Assembly (NCBI GenBank): GCA_013816485.1
Contig: JACDEI010000047.1
Location: forward strand, 1-38,894
From: Planctomycetota bacterium
Lineage (GTDB): Bacteria; Planctomycetota; UBA11346
DNA: 38,894 nucleotides
Direction of reading: 5' to 3'
The notes beneath the pieces were generated by a model. That model searched no databases. It saw nothing but the letters and a program-made list of their open reading frames with translations, and was not told the DNA's origin. A program made the translations under genes and the position numbers. This document shows, one piece after another, positions 1-11,074 of this stretch. How positions within the stretch are numbered: position 1 is the stretch's first letter; every line of letters begins with the position of its first letter.

Positions 1-103
1 ACCAACGCATCAGCAAAGACCCCAGCGGCATCTTCATTCCTAAAAGGCCAAGCCAATCACAACGCAAAGCAGCGAGAAAACAGGGGGATCGGCTGAAAAA
101 ACA
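1..103. other. Left edge, no recognisable gene
   Basis: These bases outside the left repeat contain no open frame I can assign. They show no clear similarity to the corresponding bases outside the right copy of the repeat. Confidence 0.5.
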
Positions 104-210
104 CTAAGTTTACAGGCATTGCCCTCCAGGACTTTGCAAAAAAAATCGCTGGTTCCAGGGGCTGAAGCCCCTGGCTGGCGTTACGTCGCCCCCGTTAGGG
201 GCTCGCGACA
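104..210 (+). repeat. Two-hairpin repeat element, left copy
   Basis: A 24-nt box at 104-127 (begins CTAAGTTTACAGG, ends GCCCTCC) is followed after 27 nt by a perfect 9-bp hairpin at 155-174 (CCAGGGGCT, loop GA, AGCCCCTGG). After 10 more nt there is a second GC-rich hairpin at about 185-209 (GCCCC/GGGGC core). The same box, spacings and hairpin layout occur in inverse orientation at 38685-38788, with different but still paired stem bases. This looks like a structured mobile repeat (REP-like or a transposon end) or a small RNA. No transposase is adjacent. Confidence 0.75.
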
Positions 211-299
211 GACGCCACGATGGCGGCGTTATCCGGACGTCTGCGTCGAAGGGATGCTGGTGGGAATCACTCAATTCCTTGCAGACCATCCAGGTTAGA

Positions 300-1157
300 T
301 CACATCCCCTTCCCATACCCCGTCACCGCCCCCCAAGCCACCTCCTGCAACACCTTCGTCAGTTCCGCCGCCATCGGATTCTCCTTCAGCGAGCCCGGCA
401 CCGGCAATCCCACCGGTGATTTGCCGTAGATCGCGGCGAAGTGGCAATAGGTCACCAGCAACGCGAGCGGTGGCGTCGGGTGTCCGATGTCGTCCTTGAA
501 CAGGTCGGTCTGCTGGGTGATTCCGGGCACTTTGCCGGCGACCACTAGTTCGCGCAGGGTGAACACCGCGTCGTTGACCGGGATGAGTTTCAGTACCTCG
601 CGGCCGAACTCCTTGTTCAGGGTCGCCAACTGTGCTTCGAGGGTCTTGCGCCAGCCGTTGTTCTGCGCCTCGCGCATCTTCTTCAACTGCTCAGACGTGA
701 TGTTGTTGCGGTTGTTCTGCGCCGCCTGGCGCATGGCCATCTCTGGACTGTCGAACGCTGGCCAGGACGACTGGACGAAGACGCGCAGATTGGGGTTCTT
801 CGCCAGGCCGAGCCGGGTGTAGTTCTCGATGCCGGGATCGGGCATGATGTAATAGGGCGACAACGTCAGCACATCGACGTTGCCACTGCTCAGCGCGTTC
901 TTGGCTTTGTTCTTGTCGTCAGGCAGGTTCCAGTGCTGGATGCAGGTCGAACCACCGATCATCTGTTCACCGGCGTTGACCTGGTTGCAGCCGCCGGTCT
1001 TGGCGATGGCTGGCAGCATCTTGGTCGTGAACTGCATGAAGCTGTGGGTGCAGACGAAGACCCGTTGGGTGGTCGGCAACGCCGCCGCGTCGGATGCCCA
1101 GGCCCAGGTCGGAATGATGAGGGCGAGCAGGAACAGGATGACAGGGCGGAAGGTCAT
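300..1157 (-). CDS. Secreted SGNH-hydrolase-like protein
   Basis: A 285-residue protein with a Sec signal peptide (hydrophobic core about residues 5-20, likely cleavage after TWAWA). The layout resembles the SGNH/DUF4886-like proteins common in planctomycetes. A nucleophile block THSF gives a candidate Ser39, a glycine block MIGGS follows near residue 66, and a late D-x-x-H pair DIGH gives Asp223 and His226 next to a conserved-looking stretch ending SPVGLP. If that is right, it hydrolyses an ester, perhaps a carbohydrate acetyl group, outside the cytoplasm. The substrate is unknown. The ATG at 1157 has AAAGG five bases upstream. It is a single gene, divergent from the ATP-grasp cluster across a repeat-rich gap. 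The family call is by motif only, because the Ser block is atypical (HSF rather than GDS). Confidence 0.6.
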   Translation of the reverse strand: MTFRPVILFLLALIIPTWAWASDAAALPTTQRVFVCTHSFMQFTTKMLPAIAKTGGCNQVNAGEQMIGGSTCIQHWNLPDDKNKAKNALSSGNVDVLTLSPYYIMPDPGIENYTRLGLAKNPNLRVFVQSSWPAFDSPEMAMRQAAQNNRNNITSEQLKKMREAQNNGWRKTLEAQLATLNKEFGREVLKLIPVNDAVFTLRELVVAGKVPGITQQTDLFKDDIGHPTPPLALLVTYCHFAAIYGKSPVGLPVPGSLKENPMAAELTKVLQEVAWGAVTGYGKGM

Positions 1158-1372
1158 GGTGGCCTTTGCTGAGGAGCGAGTTCAGAGGGGGATCCGGAGA
1201 GGATACCCCGGCCTTGCAGCGGTGACGCCGGGCACGTGCCTCATTGGTGTGGAAGACGATCGGCAATTTGCGTGGGGTGATGGGACGGGAACCCGTGGGC
1301 GGAGGTGTCCTCCTGGGATCGCGGGCGGCTGGCCAATGCTAGAAAGCGAAGACCCCGCCAACATTAAATTCG

Positions 1373-1480
1373 ATTGAACCGCCACGACGCGACGGCGCCA
1401 CGGTGCGGAACCGAGGCCAGGGCCGGACAATTCATCGGTATTCCGCCTTCCGTGGCGTCGTCGCGTCGTGGCGGTTCAAT
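1373..1480. repeat. 31-nt inverted repeat
   Basis: The arms at 1373-1403 and 1450-1480 match over 31 nt with one mismatch, separated by 46 nt. Each arm begins or ends with ATTGAACCGCC and contains repeated CGACG-type units. An inner GCGGAA/TTCCGC pair extends the possible stem. It could form a long hairpin in RNA or extruded DNA. Confidence 0.9.
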
Positions 1481-1509
1481 TCATTCGCCTTAGCTTTCCA
1501 GCATTGCGG

Positions 1510-1538
1510 CTGGCCCGCATGACGTGCGAGCGGGCCAG
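1510..1538. repeat. 9-bp GC-rich hairpin
   Basis: CTGGCCCGC (1510-1518) pairs perfectly with GCGGGCCAG (1530-1538) across an 11-nt loop. No T-tract follows on either strand, so there is no direct support for a terminator. Confidence 0.6.
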
Positions 1539-1550
1539 TAGCCCGCGGTC

Positions 1551-1711
1551 AATGGCGTTTAGCTAACGAAGAAGAAGTCAGGAAAGGCATTAGCCACAGA
1601 GGCCACAGAGGCCACAGAGGCCACAGAGGGGAAAGCAGAGGCATTCCTCTGTGCTCTCTGTGGCCTCTGTGGCCTCTGTGGCTAGGCTTTTCCGCTTAGC
1701 TAAACGCCATT
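1551..1711. repeat. Nested inverted repeat with tandem GCCACAGAG units
   Basis: The outer arms are a perfect 16-nt inverted repeat (AATGGCGTTTAGCTAA at 1551-1566, its complement at 1696-1711). Inside them, 1593-1628 holds four direct copies of the 9-nt unit GCCACAGAG. The complementary CTCTGTGGC units occupy about 1646-1684, separated from them by about 17 nt. The whole could fold into one hairpin of about 160 nt. It is not a CRISPR array, because the units are contiguous and there are no spacers. Confidence 0.92.
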
Positions 1712-1879
1712 GGGCCCGCGGTCCCAGGGGGGACAGCCTTGCGTGCACGATGGCCGTTCGTTGTGCGCCGATTGCCCCTGCCATTCGTCGCTCGCCGTGC
1801 GCCGGAAAAAGGCCCTTCTACACGCCGACTCAGGCTTTTACCGCTTTATATCCCCGTGCTCTCACAATTTGGTTGTATG

Positions 1880-1902
1880 AACTGTTGCACGTCCCAACAG
1901 TT
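1880..1902. promoter_or_regulatory. Operator-like 8-7-8 inverted repeat
   Basis: AACTGTTG (1880-1887) and CAACAGTT (1895-1902) are perfect complements around a 7-nt centre. They lie 32-55 bp upstream of the ATP-grasp ATG. The size and position suit a dimeric regulator site or a 5'-leader hairpin. No regulator gene is adjacent, so the role is unproven. Confidence 0.4.
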
Positions 1903-1934
1903 GACTTCACCCCCCTCCGGTGAGTTTCCCGAAC

Positions 1935-3392
1935 ATGACTACCAAGCAGGCGACCCCGGCCACCGACGGCATCACGGCGGTGAAGCCCGGCATCTTCAAT
2001 GAGATGCGCACCAAGGACGGTCTGCATCCTGATTACGTGGCTCTCGACGGCTGGCTCAAGAAAAGCACGCTCAAGGACTTGGATCGCAAGCTCGCGGACG
2101 CCAGCCGGCTTTTCAACCGCCGTGGCATCACCTTCGCCGTGTACGGCGAAAGCGCCGAGCGCCTGATCCCCTTCGACATCATTCCGCGAGCGATCTCGGC
2201 TGCCGACTGGAAGGTGGTGTCGACCGGCTGCATCCAGCGCGTGCGGGCGCTCAACGCCTTCCTCGACGACATCTACCACGACCACGAGATCCTGAAGGCC
2301 GGCATCATCCCGGAGAAGGAAATCCTGGGGAACAAGCTCTACAACGCCGCTATGCAGGGTGTCGATGTGCCGTTCGGCGTGCACTCGCACATTGCTGGCG
2401 TCGATCTGGTGCGGGTGTCGCCGACCACCTGGTACGTGTTGGAGGACAACCTGCGCACGCCGTCGGGCGTGTCGTACATGCTGGAGAACCGCGCGGCGCA
2501 ACGACGGCTGAGCCCGGAGTTCTTTCTCAACCAGAAGATCGAGCCCAACGACCACTACGGCGACGTGCTGCGCAACGCCCTGCGCGACTGCGCACCGGCC
2601 GGCGTCGACAACCCGACGCTGGCGGTGATGACCCCAGGCGCAGCCAACAGTGCGTACTTCGAACACGGCTACCTCGCCAACCGCATGGGCGTGTACTTGG
2701 TCGAAGGCCGCGATCTGGTGGTCGAAAACAAAAAGGTCTTTGCCCGCACCGTCACCGGCCTGGAACAGATCCACGTGATCTACCGTCGTATCGATGACGA
2801 CTTCATGGATCCGTTGGCGTTCAACAAAGACAGCGTGCTGGGCGTCCCAGGCATCTTCGAGGCGTACCGCGCGGGCAACGTCACCTTGGCGAACGCCATC
2901 GGCAACGGCGTGGCCGACGACAAGGCGACCTACCTGCACGTGCCGGCGATGATCCGCTTCTACCTGGGCGAGGAACCGATCCTCTCCAACGTGCCGACCT
3001 ACAAGTGCAGCGATCCGTCCGAACTGAAATACGTGCTGGAGCACCTGCACGAACTGGTGGTCAAGGAAGTCCACGGCAGCGGCGGCTACGGCATGCTGGT
3101 CGGTCCGGCGGCGAACGCAGAGGAGCGCGAGAAATACAAGGCGCGCTTGCTCGCCGATCCCTCCGACTTCATCGCCCAGCCAACGCTGGCGCTGTCGACC
3201 TGTCCGACCTTCGTCGCGCAGGGCATCGCTCCGCGCCACGTTGATCTGCGTCCGTATGTCGTCAGCGGCAAGGACGTCACCCTGGTGCCGGGAGCGTTAA
3301 CGCGCGTGGCGCTCAAGGAAGGCTCGCTGGTCGTCAACTCCTCCCAGGGTGGCGGTACCAAGGACACCTGGGTCGTTGTGGAAAGCGCCTGA
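1935..3392 (+). CDS. Circularly permuted ATP-grasp protein (COG2308)
   Basis: A 485-residue cytosolic protein of the circularly permuted ATP-grasp family (DUF404/DUF407). Recognisable stretches are VLEDNLRTPSGVSY (about residues 168-182), VVKEVHGSGGYGM (about 375-388), DLRPYVVSG (about 436) and a C-terminal SSQGGGTKDTWV. ATP-grasp enzymes activate a carboxylate as an acyl phosphate and join it to an amine or thiol. Comparative genomics of this family with alpha-E and transglutaminase partners (Iyer and Aravind) predicts peptide-bond formation, but no substrate is known. The ATG at 1935 is preferred over the GTG at 1920 because GGTGAG lies about 10 nt before it and nothing resembling a ribosome site precedes the GTG. 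The alpha-E gene starts on the base after this stop codon, so the two are translationally linked. Confidence 0.9.
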   Translation: MTTKQATPATDGITAVKPGIFNEMRTKDGLHPDYVALDGWLKKSTLKDLDRKLADASRLFNRRGITFAVYGESAERLIPFDIIPRAISAADWKVVSTGCIQRVRALNAFLDDIYHDHEILKAGIIPEKEILGNKLYNAAMQGVDVPFGVHSHIAGVDLVRVSPTTWYVLEDNLRTPSGVSYMLENRAAQRRLSPEFFLNQKIEPNDHYGDVLRNALRDCAPAGVDNPTLAVMTPGAANSAYFEHGYLANRMGVYLVEGRDLVVENKKVFARTVTGLEQIHVIYRRIDDDFMDPLAFNKDSVLGVPGIFEAYRAGNVTLANAIGNGVADDKATYLHVPAMIRFYLGEEPILSNVPTYKCSDPSELKYVLEHLHELVVKEVHGSGGYGMLVGPAANAEEREKYKARLLADPSDFIAQPTLALSTCPTFVAQGIAPRHVDLRPYVVSGKDVTLVPGALTRVALKEGSLVVNSSQGGGTKDTWVVVESA

Positions 3393-4358
3393 ATGCTCAG
3401 TCGGATCGCCGGGAACTGCCTGTGGCTGGCCCGCTACCTCGAACGCGCTGAAAACACCGCCCGTCTGATCGGGGTGGCGCAGACCCAATCGTTGATGCCG
3501 GAATACCACGGCGGCGATCCGCGCCCGTGGCGCTGGCTGGTCGACGTGGCCGCCGACGATCAGGCGCTCGATAAGCTGCCGAGCCACAACCCGGCGGACG
3601 CGGCGCTCGAACTGCTGATCTGGAACCGCGACTACGCGTCGAGCATCTGGTCGTGCCTGCGTGCGGTGCGTGAGAACGCCCGCACCGCACGATCACGCCT
3701 GACCAACGCGCTGTGGGAAGCGGCCAACACCACCTGGATCGAAGCACGTGCGCTTGACCGCGACACCGTCCAGGCGCGTGGCATCGATGACACCCTGGGT
3801 TGGGCGAGGCACCGCTGCATGTGGATCCGCGCCGCGATCCACGATCTGCTGGAGGACGACTGCGCCGCGATCATCGCCGCCGGCCGAGCGATCGAACGCT
3901 GCGACAACACCATCCGTGTGCTGCGCGCCTTCGTGCCAGCGATGAAACGTGACGGCGCCGAGTCCAAGAAACCCGGTACGCCTGGGCACCGTCTGTGGGA
4001 AGCGATGCTCAGCGCCGCGAGCGTCCAGGACTGGTATCGCAAGATCTACCCGGAGATCGGTGACCTGAATTCCACCGTCGAACTGATCGCGCGCTACCCG
4101 CAGCAGCCGCGTTCGCTGGTGTTGTCGGCGCGCAAGCTGGAAAAAGCGTTGTCGCACCTGTCGGTGGCCGGCAGCACCACCTGCCTCAGACGCGCCCGCG
4201 ATCTGGTCGCCAGCATCGACCGCCTCGCCATCGGCGAACTGGTGGAGGACCCCGAGCGTTTGTCCGGCCTGCTGCTGCAACTCTACAGCATCAGCGACGC
4301 CTTCGGCTACGAGCACTGCGGCAACGACCCACCGAGCCAGAGCCAATCGCAAAGCTGA
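3393..4358 (+). CDS. Alpha-E domain protein (COG2307, DUF403)
   Basis: A 321-residue, largely alpha-helical cytosolic protein. The start LSRIAGNCLWLARYLERAEN is the hallmark N-terminus of the alpha-E family, with conserved glutamates and arginines along the helices. The family nearly always sits beside the circularly permuted ATP-grasp protein and a transglutaminase, and is thought to be part of the same peptide-synthesising or modifying complex. Its own activity is unknown. The ATG directly follows the TGA of the upstream gene. The Q/S-rich tail (SQSQSQS) is low complexity. The next gene of the set begins 197 bp further on, after an inverted repeat. Confidence 0.9.
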   Translation: MLSRIAGNCLWLARYLERAENTARLIGVAQTQSLMPEYHGGDPRPWRWLVDVAADDQALDKLPSHNPADAALELLIWNRDYASSIWSCLRAVRENARTARSRLTNALWEAANTTWIEARALDRDTVQARGIDDTLGWARHRCMWIRAAIHDLLEDDCAAIIAAGRAIERCDNTIRVLRAFVPAMKRDGAESKKPGTPGHRLWEAMLSAASVQDWYRKIYPEIGDLNSTVELIARYPQQPRSLVLSARKLEKALSHLSVAGSTTCLRRARDLVASIDRLAIGELVEDPERLSGLLLQLYSISDAFGYEHCGNDPPSQSQSQS

Positions 4359-4376
4359 CCCTTCATCTGTTTGCTT

Positions 4377-4492
4377 CACAGGAGACGCGGAGACGCGGAG
4401 ATCGGAAGAGGAAAAAGCCCACCAGGGGGCCTGATCGGACTCATCCGTGATCAATCCCCTCCTCTTCCCTCCGCGTCTCCGCGTCTCCTGTG
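4377..4492. repeat. Inverted repeat with tandem GGAGACGC units
   Basis: A perfect 24-nt inverted repeat (4377-4400 and 4469-4492) has arms built from the 8-nt unit GGAGACGC. A further 8-bp pair, GGAAGAGG (4404-4411) with CCTCTTCC (4461-4468), extends the stem inward. It lies between two genes of what is elsewhere often one operon, and could act as an attenuator or partial terminator. No T-tract is present. Confidence 0.93.
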
Positions 4493-4555
4493 GATGTCTG
4501 CTGTCTTGACCACTGCGCTTCACGACCTCTTCATTTTCACAGTTATCGGATTCCC

Positions 4556-7500
4556 ATGGCCCTGCGCGTCGCTCTTCATCATCAGACCAAGTACCGCTAT
4601 GATCGGCTGGTAAATCTCGGCCCGCAGGTCATCCGCCTGCGCCCGGCACCACATTGCCGCACACCGATCCACAGCTACTCGCTGACGATCGAACCGCAGC
4701 CGCACTTCATCAACTGGCAGCAGGATCCGCAGGGCAACTTTCAGGCCCGCGTGGTATTCCCGGAAAAAGTCACGGAGTTCGCCATCACCGTCGACCTAGT
4801 CGCCGAGATGACGGTGATCAATCCGTTCGCGTTCTTCCTCGAACCGGAGGCGATGGAGTTTCCGTTCGCCTACGATGAGGCCTTGAAGAAGGAACTGCGC
4901 CCCTACCTCGAATGCCTGCCGGTGACGCCGGCATTGAAGACCTACCTCGCGGCGATCAAACGCACGTCGACCAAGACCAACGATTTCCTCGTCGACCTCA
5001 ATCGCCAGCTCGCCCTCGACATCCGCTACATGATCCGCATGGAACCCGGCGTGCAGACGCCGGAAGAGACGCTGACCAAGTGCAGCGGCTCGTGCCGTGA
5101 CAGCGCCTGGCTGCTGGTGCAGATCCTGCGCAATCTCGGGCTGGCCACGCGGTTCACCTCTGGCTACTTGATCCAACTGGTCGCCGACGTGAAACCGCTC
5201 GAAGGCCCCGAAGGCACCACCACCGACTTCACTGATCTGCACGCCTGGACCGAGGTCTATCTCCCTGGGGCCGGCTGGGTCGGGCTCGATCCGACCTCGG
5301 GCCTGTTCACCGGTGAAGGCCACATTCCGCTGGCGTCGACGCCCGATCCCAGCAGCGCCGCGCCGGTGAGTGGTGGCGTCGACGAGTGCGAAACCGAGTT
5401 CGACTTCGCCATGGACGTGAAACGCATCCGCGAAGATCCGCGCGTCACCAAGCCCTACACCGAGGAGCAGTGGCAGGCCATCGATGCGCTCGGCGATCAG
5501 GTCGACAAACGCTTGGTCACCGACGACGTGCGCCTGAGCATGGGTGGCGAACCGACCTTCATTGCCATCGATGATCCAGATGGCGCCGAGTGGAACATCG
5601 CCGCCGACGGCCCGACCAAACGGGTCTATGCCGAGCGCCTGATGCGCCGCCTGCACGCGCGGTTCTCGCCTTTCGGCCTGCTGCACTACGGCCAGGGCAA
5701 ATGGTATCCCGGCGAACAGTTGCCGCGCTGGGCCCTTGGCACCTTCTGGCGCCGCGATGGCGAGCCGGTGTGGCACGATCATTCGCTGATCGCCAGCTAT
5801 GGCACCGCCTACAAACACGACGAAAGCGATGCTCAGCGCCTGGTCCAAGAGATCGCCAAACGCCTGGGGGTGAAACCTGAGCTTGCGGCGCCGGCGTATG
5901 AGGACGTGTGGTATTACTTGGCGCGTGAGCGCCGGCTGCCGGTGAACGTCGATCCGTTCACGTCGAATCTGAAAGATCCGCTCGAACGTGAACGATTCGC
6001 CCGGCTGTTCGAGCAGGGCATCGACAAGACCATCGGTTACGTCCTGCCGCTCGCCCGCTACGCCGATGGGTGGCACAGCGGCACGTGGCCAGTGCGTACG
6101 GGAAAATTGCTGCTGATCCCCGGCGATTCGCCAATGGGGTATCGTCTGCCGATGGATTCCCTGCCGTGGGTCAAACCCGAAGACTATCCCTATCTGATCC
6201 CGCTCGACCCCAGCATACCGCAGAAACCGCTGGCACCCGCCGCACATTTCCATTGCGCCATGCGCGCCCGCGCTGGACAGAGTCCGGATCAACGTTTCCT
6301 CGCCACCGACAAGACCGAGCCGGAGAAGATCCCGCGGCCGATGATCCAGCAGCTCTCGGCCGATCACATCATCCGCACCTCGTTGTGCGTCGAAGCGCGT
6401 GACGGCCGCCTGCACGTGTTCTTGCCGCCGACACGCCTGCTCGACGATTATCTGGAAGTGATCACCGCGGTCGAGGATGCCGCGCGCATCACCGGCATGC
6501 CCGTGATGCTCGAAGGTTATCAGCCGCCGCATGACGCGCGCATCAATGTGCTCAAGGTCACGCCGGATCCCGGCGTGATCGAGGTCAACATCCACCCGTC
6601 AACCACGTGGCGCGATTCGGTCGAGATCACCAACGTGATCTACGACGAAGCGCGCTCGTGCCGCCTCGACAGCCAGAAGTTCATGATCGATGGTCGCCAC
6701 GTCGGCACCGGCGGCGGCAACCACATCACCGTCGGTGGCGCGACGCCAAGCGACAGTCCGTTCCTGCGCCGGCCCGACCTCCTGCGCAGCATGGTGGGCT
6801 ACTGGAACAACCATCCGTCGCTGTCATTCCTGTTCAGCGGCATGTTCGTCGGGCCGACCTCGCAGGCGCCGCGCGTCGACGATGCGCGCAGCGATTCGGT
6901 CTATGAACTGGAGATCGCCTTCCGCCAACTGAACCGCGAAGGCACCACGCCACCGTGGCTGGTCGACCGCCTGTTCCGCAACCTGCTGGTCGACGTCACT
7001 GGCAACACCCACCGCTCCGAGTTTTCGATCGACAAACTCTACGCGCCGGACTCGTCGACTGGACGACTGGGTCTGCTGGAGCTGCGTGGTTTCGAGATGC
7101 CGCCGCACGCGCGCATGAGCTGCGCGCAGCAGTTGCTGGTGCGTGGCCTGATCAGCCACTTCTGGCGTCAGCCCTACCAGCACGACCTGGTGCGCTGGGG
7201 CACCGAGTTGCACGACCGCTTCCTGCTCCCGCATTTCGTGCAGCGCGACTTCGCCGACGTGCTCATCGATCTCAAGCGCGGGGGCCTGGCCTTCGAGCCC
7301 GCGTGGTTCGCTCCGCATCAGGAGTTCCGTTTCCCGCTGCTGGGCGAGGTCGCCCACGACCACGTCGCCCTGGAATTGCGCCAAGCAATCGAGCCATGGC
7401 ATGTGCTCGGCGAAGACCCAGGCCCAGGAGGCACCGCGCGCTATGTCGACTCGTCGCTCGAACGGGTGCAGATCACGGCCAAGGGTCTGGTCACGCCGCG

Positions 7501-7867
7501 GCATGTGGTGACCTGCAACGGGCGTCCGGTTCCCATGCACCCAACCGGTGTGAACGGCGAGTTTGTCGCCGGCGTGCGTTACCGCGCCTGGCAGCCACCG
7601 AATTGCCTGCACCCGACGATCCGCCCACACGTCCCGCTGGTGTTCGACCTGGTGGATACCTGGAGCGGGCGTTCGATCGGCGGCTGCACCTACCACGTCG
7701 CCCATCCGGGCGGCCTGTCCTACGAACGCGCGCCGGTGAACAGCTTCTCCGCCGAGGCCAGACGCGGCGACCGCTTCCAGCCATTCGGGCATACGCCAGG
7801 GCCGATGGCGGTGACACCGGAGGCCTGTTCGAGTGAGCATCCGTTCACCCTTGATCTGCGGCGGTAA
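4556..7867 (+). CDS. Transglutaminase-like/DUF2126 fusion protein
   Basis: A 1103-residue protein. Residues 1 to about 300 form a bacterial transglutaminase N-terminal beta domain plus a transglutaminase-like cysteine peptidase core (COG1305). The triad is visible as Cys180 in SGSCRDSA, His229 in DLHAWTE and Asp245 in LDPTSG. The rest, starting near VRLSMGGEPTF, is DUF2126 (COG4196). This full-length fusion is a usual form of the family. With the ATP-grasp and alpha-E proteins upstream it completes the conserved trio, where it may cleave or transfer peptide amides. The set is known to sit near Anbu-type proteasome genes in some bacteria, but none is in this window. The ATG at 4556 (MALRVALHHQTKY) matches family N-termini. 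An in-frame ATG 22 codons upstream adds a segment that starts inside the inverted repeat arm and is rejected. No signal peptide is seen, so it is probably cytosolic. Confidence 0.9.
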   Translation: MALRVALHHQTKYRYDRLVNLGPQVIRLRPAPHCRTPIHSYSLTIEPQPHFINWQQDPQGNFQARVVFPEKVTEFAITVDLVAEMTVINPFAFFLEPEAMEFPFAYDEALKKELRPYLECLPVTPALKTYLAAIKRTSTKTNDFLVDLNRQLALDIRYMIRMEPGVQTPEETLTKCSGSCRDSAWLLVQILRNLGLATRFTSGYLIQLVADVKPLEGPEGTTTDFTDLHAWTEVYLPGAGWVGLDPTSGLFTGEGHIPLASTPDPSSAAPVSGGVDECETEFDFAMDVKRIREDPRVTKPYTEEQWQAIDALGDQVDKRLVTDDVRLSMGGEPTFIAIDDPDGAEWNIAADGPTKRVYAERLMRRLHARFSPFGLLHYGQGKWYPGEQLPRWALGTFWRRDGEPVWHDHSLIASYGTAYKHDESDAQRLVQEIAKRLGVKPELAAPAYEDVWYYLARERRLPVNVDPFTSNLKDPLERERFARLFEQGIDKTIGYVLPLARYADGWHSGTWPVRTGKLLLIPGDSPMGYRLPMDSLPWVKPEDYPYLIPLDPSIPQKPLAPAAHFHCAMRARAGQSPDQRFLATDKTEPEKIPRPMIQQLSADHIIRTSLCVEARDGRLHVFLPPTRLLDDYLEVITAVEDAARITGMPVMLEGYQPPHDARINVLKVTPDPGVIEVNIHPSTTWRDSVEITNVIYDEARSCRLDSQKFMIDGRHVGTGGGNHITVGGATPSDSPFLRRPDLLRSMVGYWNNHPSLSFLFSGMFVGPTSQAPRVDDARSDSVYELEIAFRQLNREGTTPPWLVDRLFRNLLVDVTGNTHRSEFSIDKLYAPDSSTGRLGLLELRGFEMPPHARMSCAQQLLVRGLISHFWRQPYQHDLVRWGTELHDRFLLPHFVQRDFADVLIDLKRGGLAFEPAWFAPHQEFRFPLLGEVAHDHVALELRQAIEPWHVLGEDPGPGGTARYVDSSLERVQITAKGLVTPRHVVTCNGRPVPMHPTGVNGEFVAGVRYRAWQPPNCLHPTIRPHVPLVFDLVDTWSGRSIGGCTYHVAHPGGLSYERAPVNSFSAEARRGDRFQPFGHTPGPMAVTPEACSSEHPFTLDLRR

Positions 7868-7876
7868 GGGGAATGC

Positions 7877-7926
7877 GGGACGGGGACAGGGACAGGGACT
7901 AGGGGTTCGGGGTTCGGGCCGAACGC
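7877..7926. repeat. Short tandem repeats (GGGACA and GGGGTTC units)
   Basis: Between the transglutaminase gene and secA, G-rich short units follow one another: GGGAC/GGGACA several times, then GGGGTTC twice, ending GGGCCGAAC. They resemble the 7-nt tandem repeats seen elsewhere in the window but lack an obvious inverted partner arm. Confidence 0.6.
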
Positions 7927-8012
7927 CGTAACCAGCTGTCCTGCGTAACCCACCGGGCCTGATGTCCTTGCCTCTGGTGCGCCGGGGGGCGCTTCCTATT
8001 TTGCCCCCTCCC

Positions 8013-8032
8013 CACGGCAACCCCGTGGGCAA
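8013..8032 (+). promoter_or_regulatory. Hairpin just upstream of secA
   Basis: CCCACGG and CCGTGGG flank a short CAAC-type loop and end about 10 nt before the secA ATG, with GCAAGGA in between acting as a plausible ribosome site. Such a stem could affect initiation, but this is inference. I see no SecM-like leader peptide gene. Confidence 0.35.
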
Positions 8033-8041
8033 GGACTCGGC

Positions 8042-11053
<3,012 letters not shown>

Positions 11054-11074
11054 CTCCGTCACAGCGTTGCCATC

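Larger units (their letters stand above)
1158..1934. other. Repeat-rich divergent intergenic region
   Basis: This 777-bp gap between two divergent genes has no convincing coding frame. From left to right it holds a 31-nt inverted repeat (1373-1480), a 9-bp GC hairpin (1510-1538), a nested inverted repeat with tandem 9-nt units (1551-1711), and an 8-bp inverted repeat just ahead of the ATP-grasp gene (1880-1902). Promoters for both flanking genes must lie here, but I could not pick convincing -35/-10 pairs. Confidence 0.7.

Noticed and set aside
1593..1684. Possible CRISPR array (CCACAGAG repeats)
   Set aside because: The units are only 9 nt and contiguous, occur in inverted orientation on the other side, and have no spacers. 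No cas gene is present.
1739..2002. Short plus-strand frame across the ATP-grasp start
   Set aside because: It runs through non-coding repeats into the wrong frame of the ATP-grasp gene and has no supporting feature.
1830..3239. 469-codon minus-strand open frame opposite the ATP-grasp gene
   Set aside because: There is no domain or signal, and the ATP-grasp motifs on the plus strand are unambiguous.
4796..6595. Long minus-strand open frame (599 codons) opposite the transglutaminase gene
   Set aside because: It is a shadow of a high-GC gene with clear motifs on the plus strand. Its translation is rich in Arg, Asp, His and Gly with no recognisable domain.
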